Assembly (NCBI RefSeq): GCF_032248455.1
Contig: NZ_JAVTTP010000001.1
Span: 2,726,501 to 2,790,500 of the forward strand
Length of the DNA: 64,000 nt
Source: Pricia mediterranea
Lineage (GTDB): Bacteria > Bacteroidota > Bacteroidia > Flavobacteriales > Flavobacteriaceae
Direction of reading: 5' to 3'
The notes below the pieces were generated by a model. That model searched no databases, was not told the DNA's origin, and saw only the letters and a program-made list of their open reading frames with translations. Shown here piece by piece: positions 54,513 through 62,016 of this stretch; within the stretch, counting starts at the first letter, position 1, and each line of letters begins with the position of its first letter. The position numbers were made by a program, and so were the translations under genes.

Positions 54513-54868
54513 AGTTCGGTCTAAGGAGAGAAGATATCGTTGAAATAAAGAAGGCCTTAAAACAGTTTCCCGATATTGAAGAGGGCATCGTCTTCGGCAG
54601 TCGTGCTATGGGAAACCAGAGAAGGGGCAGCGATGTCGATATCGCCCTCAAAGGCTCTAAAATCACTTTTGATACGGTAACGAAAGTAGCCGGCATTCTA
54701 AATGAAGACACCTTAATGCCCTATCGTTTCGATGTTCTGGGCTATGACACCTTGAAGAATAAAGCGTTAGCTAATCATATAGATAGGGTAGGGCAGATGT
54801 TGTACCGAAGTGGCGGCGGAGAGACGAAGCATGTATTTCCGGTATCGTCCCACGGCAGTAAAGAGTAG
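54509..54868 (+). CDS. mntA: MntA-like minimal nucleotidyltransferase antitoxin
   Basis: This 119-residue minimal nucleotidyltransferase has the signature G30-S31-x10-D42-x-D44 (FGSRAMGN ... GSDVDIAL), which binds ATP and metal. In the known system it AMPylates the HepT tyrosine and neutralises the toxin. It is translated from an ATGA overlap with hepT. Confidence 0.87.
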   Translation: MKFGLRREDIVEIKKALKQFPDIEEGIVFGSRAMGNQRRGSDVDIALKGSKITFDTVTKVAGILNEDTLMPYRFDVLGYDTLKNKALANHIDRVGQMLYRSGGGETKHVFPVSSHGSKE

Positions 54869-54880
54869 AGTACATTACTT

Positions 54881-55486
54881 ATGGCATATGTTTTTAAAAT
54901 AAAATTGAAAGGTTCTTCACAACCTCCTATTTGGAGAAAGATAAAGATTCACGAGTCGGCTACCTTTCTCGAACTACACTGGGTAATTCAAAAGACCTTC
55001 GGATGGCACAACTCTCACCTGCACCAATTTTCTCCCGGCGGTTGGACCGGTACCCCAATCTTGCAGGAAGACCTCGGAATCGAATACTTCGACCAAGAGC
55101 CTTTTAGCGACTCCGAGACCTGGCCCCATGGCGAATACTATCATTGTGCGAAGATCAAATTAAATCAGTATTTCCATTCCCCGAAACAGATGATAACGTA
55201 TATCTATGATTTTGGAGACGATTGGGAGCATACCATTGAATTGATAGAGATTACGGACGATAAGATACTACGTCCCGTGTGCCTTACTGGAAAAGGACGG
55301 ACCCCAATGGAAGACTGTGGCGGCATGTGGGGATATTACGAGATGGTCAAGGCCATCAACAATCCCAAACACCCAGAGCACGGGGAATTTATGGAGTGGG
55401 TGGACTTTGAAAAAGGCCAGAAATGGGATGTGAACGCCTTTAACCTAGAGGAGGTACAAGAGCGGTTGCGGGCGATGAGGAAATGA
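54881..55486 (+). CDS. Plasmid pRiA4b ORF-3 family protein
   Basis: This 201-residue soluble protein matches the pRiA4b ORF-3-like family: YVFKIKLKGSSQPPIWRKI at the start, the HWVIQKTFGWHNSHLHQF middle, YIYDFGDDWEHTIELI, and CLTGKGRTPMEDCGGMWGY near the end. The family occurs on plasmids and mobile elements, but its role is unknown. It begins 12 bases after mntA and may be cotranscribed. Confidence 0.85.
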   Translation: MAYVFKIKLKGSSQPPIWRKIKIHESATFLELHWVIQKTFGWHNSHLHQFSPGGWTGTPILQEDLGIEYFDQEPFSDSETWPHGEYYHCAKIKLNQYFHSPKQMITYIYDFGDDWEHTIELIEITDDKILRPVCLTGKGRTPMEDCGGMWGYYEMVKAINNPKHPEHGEFMEWVDFEKGQKWDVNAFNLEEVQERLRAMRK

Positions 55487-55514
55487 GAAGATAAGGAGAC
55501 AAAAAACTAAAAGA

Positions 55515-55734
55515 GTTGTAACGATTTGGCCTGTACGGTTCAACTGCTGGGAAGCGTACTCCAAGACAACAAGAATATCGTCTTGGGTCAATTCGGGGAA
55601 ATCGTCTAAGATTTCTTATTGGCCCATACCGCAGCGAGATACCCTAGATTGTCACCTACCGTAATGCGAAGATTGCGGATATAGGATTGGCCGGAGCGTT
55701 TTCCCTTAGTTGTTGTAATGAGGTTTGCTTTCAT
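55515..55734 (-). pseudogene. DUF433 antitoxin remnant
   Basis: From the ATG at 55734 the minus strand reads MKANLITTTKGKRSGQSYIR then NLRITVGDNLGYLAAVWANK before a frame break. One base later the DUF433 C-terminus continues as EILDDFPELTQDDILVVLEY then ASQQLNRTGQIVTT. The N-terminal third is also atypical. It is a frameshifted antitoxin on the strand opposite cas9; no partner toxin is present. Confidence 0.7.
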
Positions 55735-55925
55735 GATACCGAAGATAATCAATTTCTATCGGGCCGATTAATACTCAATTTGTCGTACTACAAGAATCAT
55801 CGCCATATTTGGTTTTGCCCTGTCAAAAATAACAGACGAAGGACTTCGACTATTTAACATTTTTTTATATATTAGAGTGCTCAATTAATTTCTTATTGAG
55901 CGTACCCTCAGGATTTGAACACTGG
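55735..55925. other. cas9 upstream region with hairpin
   Basis: No gene is seen. A perfect 7-bp inverted repeat GCTCAAT/ATTGAGC lies at 55879-55885 and 55895-55901. A weak promoter-like TTCG-N19-TATATTAG (about 55847-55877) precedes it on the plus strand and could drive cas9, which would make the tracrRNA antisense to the cas9 5' untranslated region. This is tentative. Confidence 0.3.
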
Positions 55926-55931
55926 TATAAA

Positions 55932-56014
55932 AATGAAAAAGCGACCCCACAACAAGTGCGGGCCGCTTTAAATGTTTTCACAACGGAATAATCCTTATTG
56001 TGAATTGCTTTCAG
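55932..56014 (-). ncRNA. tracrRNA of the type II-C system
   Basis: On the minus strand the RNA would begin CTGAAAGCAATTCACAA (56014-55998), an exact 17-base complement of the first part of the crRNA-strand repeat. It continues TAAGGATTATTCCGTTGTGA and ends in a GC-rich hairpin, AAAGCGGCCCGCAC pairing with GTGGGGTCGCTTT, followed by T5-CA-T5. Anti-repeat, nexus-like stem (GGA-TTAT-TCC) and intrinsic terminator are the expected tracrRNA parts. The RNA is about 80 bases long and divergent from cas9. Confidence 0.88.
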
Positions 56015-56018
56015 GATA

Positions 56019-56050
56019 TAAAGTTAAAAACAAACCAATAACTAACCAAA
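56019..56050 (-). promoter_or_regulatory. tracrRNA promoter
   Basis: On the minus strand TTTG (56050-56047), exactly 20 bases, then TAACTTTA (56026-56019), seven of eight with TAnnTTTG if the last base is relaxed. Transcription would start at about the first base of the anti-repeat. Confidence 0.7.
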
Positions 56051-56061
56051 AAACATTACCA

Positions 56062-59000
56062 ATGAAACGAGTTTTAGGACTTGATTTGGGCACAAATTCC
56101 ATAGGATGGGCCCTTACAAACTATGATTTTGTTAAAAAAGAAGGTGAGATACTTGGTATGGGAAGCAGGATTATCCCAATGGACGCCAAGCAAATGAGCG
56201 ATTTCAGTACTGGTCAATCCATTTCCGCAACAGCCGAACGAACTGCTGCGCGATCCATGCGACGCCTTTATCAACGAAACAAGCTACGTAGAGAACGTTT
56301 GCATCGCGTTCTGAACATTCTTGGTTTTTTACCGGAACATTACGCCGAGGATATCGATTTTGATAAACGTTTCGGGCAGTTCAAAAAAGGAACCGAACCG
56401 AAACTGGCCTACAGGAAAGACGATGATGGCAAGTACCACTTCATTTTCCAGAAGGCTTTTAATGAAATGGTGAATGAGTTCAAGGCAGTAGATCAGGATA
56501 TAGAAATGCCTTATGACTGGACTTTGTATTATTTACGAAAAAAGGCATTATCTAAAAAGATTTCAAAGGAAGAATTGGCATGGGTGCTGCTTAATTTTAA
56601 CCAGAAAAGAGGGTATTATCAATCCCGGGATGAAAATTTGGATGGAGATGCGAACAAGTTAGAAGAGTTCCATAGATTAAAAGTAGTGAGCGTTGAAAAG
56701 AGTGATGAGGCGAAAAACGGAGTCTGGTACAACGTCAACCTCAATAATGACTGGATGTACCGTCGTAAAAGCAAAGAACCATTATATGAATGGGAAGGTA
56801 AATACAAGGAATTTATTGTAACTACTACACTTGACGGAAAAGGGAATCCAAAAAAAGATAAGGAAGGTCACATAAAACGAAGTTTCCGTGCTGTAGATTC
56901 GGAAAAAGACTGGATTGCCATTAAAAAGAAAACTGAAAATGATATCGCCGATTCCGGTAAAATGATCGGAGAATACATCTATGACACCCTTTTACGTAAA
57001 CCTGATCAAAAGATTCGAGGTAAGTTGATAAAAACCATTGACCGCAAGCTCTACAAAAAGGAGCTTAATAAAATTTTGGATATTCAACGGCAATACCACA
57101 CTGAGTTACAGAATAAAGTCTTATACACCAAAAGCATCAATGAACTATACCGCCACAACGAGGCCCATAAAGCAAACATTTCAGATAAGGGGTTCAAATA
57201 CCTTTTCGTAGAAGACATACTTTTCTATCAAAGACCATTAAAAAGTAAAAAATCAACCATCTCCAATTGCCCTTTCGAAAGTCGCACCTATTTAAAAGAC
57301 GGCGAAAAGGTAAATCAAGCCTTGAAATGTATTTCAAAATCGCACCCGTTATACCAAGAGTTTCGCATTTGGCAGTTCATCCATAACCTTCGAATCTATC
57401 AACGGGAAGCTATCGAAGATGGAAATCCCGTATTGGATCATGATGTTACCCGCTCATTCTTACAAGATGAAAACGACTACCTGGCTTTGTACGATTTTTT
57501 GAACCAACGTAAAGAAATAGGACAAAAAATCCTTTTAAGAAATCTCGGACTAAATGAGAAGGAATACCGTTGGAATTACGTAGAGGACAAGAACTATCCC
57601 TGTAATGAACTAAGGGCTGAAATTAAAACACGCTTGGCCAAAATCAAGGGCATACAACCTTCAGATTTTTTAAATGATGATTTTATCTTCAGACTCTGGC
57701 ACATTATATACTCCGTTCGCGACCGCAAACAATACGAAAAAGCTTTGGAAACCTTTGGAAAGAAAAATGGCTTGGATTCCAAAGCTTTTATGGAAGTCTT
57801 CATTAAATTGAAACCCTTCGATAGTGCGTATGGTTCCTATTCCGAAAAAGCGATAAAGAAACTGTTGCCGTTGATGCGTCGCGGGCAATATTGGAAAGAG
57901 GCCGAAATCCCCGAACCGACGAAATCGCGAATCGATTCAATTATGGAACGCTTAGATGCCATTGGTCGAGATCACGAACAGATTGAGAAGGTTTCAGACG
58001 ATGACATTCCAAAACCACTTCTAAAAAGTTTTGCAAAAGCGGAACATCCATATCAAGGACTCAATACCTACCAAGCCAGTTACGTGGTCTATGGTCGCCA
58101 TGCGGAGGTCAGTGAAATTGTTCGGTGGACAAATCCAAAGGACATCTCAAAATACTTGGAAAGTTTCCGGCAACACAGCCTGCGGAATCCCGTAGTTGAA
58201 CAAGTCGTAACCGAAACCTTACGGGTCGTACGTGACATCTGGAAGCATTATGGAAATGGCAAGGAAGATTTTTTTGACGAAATACATGTAGAGCTGGGCC
58301 GCGAGATGAAAAACTCGGCCGATGTACGTAAAAAAATTACGGAATCTATCAACCAAAACACGAATACTAACGAGCGCATCAAAAACATCTTACAGGAATT
58401 GATGGATGACAGCGATATTCAAGGAAGCGTTCGGCCTTATTCCAAAGGACATCAAGAAATTCTAAAACTTTACGAAGAAGGGGTCTATGCCCAATCCCCA
58501 GAAAAGTACAATGATGTAGATCTGGAAGAGATTGAAACAATTCGAGCCAAGGTTTCCCCATCCAAATCCGAAATCAATCGCTATAAACTTTGGTTGCAGC
58601 AAGGATACTTGTCTCCCTATACCGGCGAACCCATCCCCTTAAGCAAATTGTTTACACCCGATTATGAGGTAGAGCACGTCATTCCGCGTTCTCGTCATTT
58701 CGATGACTCAATGAGTAACAAGGTGATCTGCGAAGCTGCCATCAATCCCTATCCATATAAAGGAAACAAAACCGCCTATAGATTCATCAAGGATCGTGGA
58801 GGAAGCATTGTCCCCGAACTTTCCCTGAACGGCAAGCAGGTCAAAATTTTCTCCAAGGAAGATTATGAGAGCCATTGCAAGACATATTTCAAAGACAATA
58901 AGAAAAAGCTGGAATTTTTATTGAGTGAAGATGTTCCCGAAGGTTTTATCAACCGCCAAATGAACGACAGCCGTTATATCAGCAAGGTAATCAAAGGTTT

Positions 59001-60507
59001 GTTGAGCAATGTCGTTCGCGTAGATGGAGAGCAGGAGGCAACTTCTAAAAACCTAGTCCCGGTAGTGGGCAGGATTACCAGTGAGCTAAAACAGGATTGG
59101 GGCCTAAACGATGTATGGAACGATTTGCTGACCCCGCGGTTCGAGCGGATGAACGAACTGACCGATTCCAGCGACTTTCGATTTGAGACCACCGACGGAC
59201 ACGGCAATACCTATATGGTCAATACTGTACCTGATGAACTGGCCAAAGGCTTTACCAAAAAACGGCTGGATCATAGACACCACGCCTTGGATGCGTTGGT
59301 AATTGCCTGTACCACGAAGGACCATACCAATTATGTCACCTCCTTGAACACCAAAAGGAAGAATTTCAGCCTTGTCTCCAAATTGAGAGAAGTACAGAAA
59401 AAAACCGTATCAGACCGGAGAAATGGAGGCACACGAAATATTACCGTTGCCAAAGGCTATCACAAACCGTGGTCCGGTTTTACATTGGATGCCAAACAGG
59501 CTTTGGAAACCACCGTCGTTAGCTTTAAACAGAACAAACGAGTTATCAATCGAGCTACCAATAAGTATCGGAAATGGAAAAGAGTTGAAGGGAAACTAAA
59601 AAAGGTTCAGGTGGACCAAAAAGGTCAAAACTGGGCTATAAGAAAATCACTTCATAAAGCTACTTATTTCGGTAAGATTAACGGAGTGGATACCCCAAAA
59701 GGTAAAATCGCAACTGCGGGCCGGATAGCGTTGGAAGATTTAACAACCCGTAAAAAACTGGAATCCATTACGGATACCGGCATTCAAAAGATTCTGAACA
59801 ATCATTTGAGAAATTATATTGATGAAAAGGGAAAAGAACGTTTTGATTTGGCCTTTAGTCCAGATGGAATCGATGAGTTGAACCAAAACATCCAGAAGTT
59901 GAATGACGGAAAGCCACACCAACCGATTTATAAGGTGAGGACCTATGAGGTTGGTTCGAAGTTTCCCCTTGGCGATACCGGTAACAATGATACTAAATTT
60001 GTGGAGGCGGACGACGGCACCAATCTTTTCTTCAATATCTATTGGAATGAAAAAAAAGAACGACGGAACTATGAAACCGTACCGTTGAACGAGGTGGTCG
60101 CCCATCAAAAGGCGGTTGCAGCGCTACCAAAAGAAGAGCGAACCGAAGCTCCTACGAATCCAGACCTGGGTAAATTTTTATTCTCACTTTCCCCATCAGA
60201 TTTAGTGTATGTGCCGACAGATGAGGAAATTAATAATCCGGGTTTATTAGAATTTAGAAATCTAGCCCTCGAACAAAGAAATAGAATATTTCGAGTGAAT
60301 GATTTTTCAAGAACTTGTTATTTCACACCTAATAGTCACGCTATAGCTATCTCACCAAAAGAAGTTGATTTAAGGAGAAACTCAAAAACTGGTAAAGTAT
60401 CTGGTAGCTTCGATAACAAAACTGCGAGCTTTAAGGGTAACCAAATAAAGGATATTTGCTGGAAGCTTTCCGTTGATCGTTTAGGAAATCTAAAACGTAT
60501 AGGATGA
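56062..60507 (+). CDS. cas9: CRISPR-associated endonuclease Cas9, type II-C (large Bacteroidetes form)
   Basis: This 1481-residue RNA-guided nuclease has RuvC-I RVLGLDLGTNSIGWAL with Asp8, then the arginine-rich bridge helix (TAARSMRRLYQRNKLRRERL), a large REC lobe, RuvC-II EIHVELGRE with Glu744, HNH DYEVEHVIPRS with His872, and RuvC-III LDHRHHALDALV with His1074 and Asp1077. All catalytic residues are intact. I start at the ATG at 56062; the longer frame to 55972 crosses the tracrRNA. It is much larger than the roughly 1000-residue Neisseria and Campylobacter II-C enzymes, as is usual in Bacteroidetes. Its stop overlaps cas1 by four bases. No csn2 or cas4 is present. Confidence 0.97.
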   Translation: MKRVLGLDLGTNSIGWALTNYDFVKKEGEILGMGSRIIPMDAKQMSDFSTGQSISATAERTAARSMRRLYQRNKLRRERLHRVLNILGFLPEHYAEDIDFDKRFGQFKKGTEPKLAYRKDDDGKYHFIFQKAFNEMVNEFKAVDQDIEMPYDWTLYYLRKKALSKKISKEELAWVLLNFNQKRGYYQSRDENLDGDANKLEEFHRLKVVSVEKSDEAKNGVWYNVNLNNDWMYRRKSKEPLYEWEGKYKEFIVTTTLDGKGNPKKDKEGHIKRSFRAVDSEKDWIAIKKKTENDIADSGKMIGEYIYDTLLRKPDQKIRGKLIKTIDRKLYKKELNKILDIQRQYHTELQNKVLYTKSINELYRHNEAHKANISDKGFKYLFVEDILFYQRPLKSKKSTISNCPFESRTYLKDGEKVNQALKCISKSHPLYQEFRIWQFIHNLRIYQREAIEDGNPVLDHDVTRSFLQDENDYLALYDFLNQRKEIGQKILLRNLGLNEKEYRWNYVEDKNYPCNELRAEIKTRLAKIKGIQPSDFLNDDFIFRLWHIIYSVRDRKQYEKALETFGKKNGLDSKAFMEVFIKLKPFDSAYGSYSEKAIKKLLPLMRRGQYWKEAEIPEPTKSRIDSIMERLDAIGRDHEQIEKVSDDDIPKPLLKSFAKAEHPYQGLNTYQASYVVYGRHAEVSEIVRWTNPKDISKYLESFRQHSLRNPVVEQVVTETLRVVRDIWKHYGNGKEDFFDEIHVELGREMKNSADVRKKITESINQNTNTNERIKNILQELMDDSDIQGSVRPYSKGHQEILKLYEEGVYAQSPEKYNDVDLEEIETIRAKVSPSKSEINRYKLWLQQGYLSPYTGEPIPLSKLFTPDYEVEHVIPRSRHFDDSMSNKVICEAAINPYPYKGNKTAYRFIKDRGGSIVPELSLNGKQVKIFSKEDYESHCKTYFKDNKKKLEFLLSEDVPEGFINRQMNDSRYISKVIKGLLSNVVRVDGEQEATSKNLVPVVGRITSELKQDWGLNDVWNDLLTPRFERMNELTDSSDFRFETTDGHGNTYMVNTVPDELAKGFTKKRLDHRHHALDALVIACTTKDHTNYVTSLNTKRKNFSLVSKLREVQKKTVSDRRNGGTRNITVAKGYHKPWSGFTLDAKQALETTVVSFKQNKRVINRATNKYRKWKRVEGKLKKVQVDQKGQNWAIRKSLHKATYFGKINGVDTPKGKIATAGRIALEDLTTRKKLESITDTGIQKILNNHLRNYIDEKGKERFDLAFSPDGIDELNQNIQKLNDGKPHQPIYKVRTYEVGSKFPLGDTGNNDTKFVEADDGTNLFFNIYWNEKKERRNYETVPLNEVVAHQKAVAALPKEERTEAPTNPDLGKFLFSLSPSDLVYVPTDEEINNPGLLEFRNLALEQRNRIFRVNDFSRTCYFTPNSHAIAISPKEVDLRRNSKTGKVSGSFDNKTASFKGNQIKDICWKLSVDRLGNLKRIG

Positions 60508-61403
60508 TAAAGCGTACCCTCTTTTTTGGTAATCCGGCTTATCTGAGCACCAAAAACGAGCAGTTGGTAGTCAATTTCCCTGAGGAAGACAAAAGGGAAG
60601 CGACCATACCAATCGAAGATTTAGGCTATGTGGTACTGGAAGACCCTCAGATTACCATTACAAATGGACTATTGCGGAAGTTGGTGCAGAACAAAACGGC
60701 GGTTATTACTTGCGATAGTCAACATTTACCTTGCTCATTGTTGCAGCCGTTGGTAGGCCACACAGAGCAGACCGAACGGATAAGGCATCAGCTAAACGCT
60801 AGCCAACCTTTAAAAAAGAACCTATGGCAGCAAACGATCGAGGCGAAGATTCATAACCAGGCCAATCATTTATTGCGACGGGAAAAGAATGCGCTGAAAC
60901 TCAAACGCTGGGCCAAAGAGGTGAAAAGCGGCGATACCGGCAATCACGAAGCGATTGCCGCGGCCTATTATTTTCAGAATCTTTTCGATGCGATTGAAGG
61001 CTTTAGCCGAAACCAAAAGGGAGTTCCGCCAAACAACCTGCTCAATTATGGTTATGCCGTTTTGCGGGCTGTTACGGCAAGGGCACTAATCAGTAGCGGG
61101 ATGCTGCCCACGGTCGGCATCTATCACCGGAACAAATACAACCCCTTTTGCTTGGCCGATGACATCATGGAGGCCTATCGACCCTATGTTGATGCGATGG
61201 TGTATGAAATTTCGGAAACCGAACCGGAAATCGACGAACTGAATCAGAATATTAAAGCCCAATTGCTGACCATACCGGCCATGGACGTTTTTATTGATGG
61301 AAAATGGAGTCCGTTGATGATTGCTATGAGTCGAACGACCAGCAGTTTGTACGATTGTTTTTTAGGGAGTAGCCGTAAAATTTTATATCCGGAGTTTGAA
61401 TAA
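60504..61403 (+). CDS. cas1: CRISPR-associated endonuclease Cas1 (type II)
   Basis: This 299-residue integrase starts MIKRTLFFGNPAYLS and has the metal-binding core across GVPPNNLLNYGYAVLRAVTA and VGIYHRNKYNPFCLADDIME, which supplies the Glu, His and Asp/Glu ligands. With Cas2 it inserts new spacers at the leader end of the array. It is translationally coupled to cas9 (ATGA). Confidence 0.96.
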   Translation: MIKRTLFFGNPAYLSTKNEQLVVNFPEEDKREATIPIEDLGYVVLEDPQITITNGLLRKLVQNKTAVITCDSQHLPCSLLQPLVGHTEQTERIRHQLNASQPLKKNLWQQTIEAKIHNQANHLLRREKNALKLKRWAKEVKSGDTGNHEAIAAAYYFQNLFDAIEGFSRNQKGVPPNNLLNYGYAVLRAVTARALISSGMLPTVGIYHRNKYNPFCLADDIMEAYRPYVDAMVYEISETEPEIDELNQNIKAQLLTIPAMDVFIDGKWSPLMIAMSRTTSSLYDCFLGSSRKILYPEFE

Positions 61404-61838
<435 letters not shown>

Positions 61839-61978
61839 TACTCATTTTATTCGCAGTCCGTTGCGACATTGGCTTATCAAATCGGCATAGAATGGTCAAG
61901 TTCAGAAAAACAAAAATGATATTTTCGTATTATTTTGTCCAGTTTAGAACGATTATTTTTAATTGTGACAAACCCTGT

Positions 61979-62016
61979 AAAAAACAGGATACCAGCCTTT
62001 TAGAGAGGGTATCCTG
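61979..62016 (-). terminator. Terminator of the CRISPR array transcript
   Basis: On the minus strand CAGGATACC (62016-62008) pairs with GGTATCCTG (61993-61985), nine perfect base pairs, followed by six T (61984-61979). The first arm uses the last four bases of the final repeat. It ends leftward transcription of the array before cas2. Confidence 0.85.

Noticed and set aside
55972-56061. N-terminal 30-residue extension of Cas9
   Set aside because: It is the antisense of the tracrRNA and lacks family sequence; RuvC-I begins right after the ATG at 56062.
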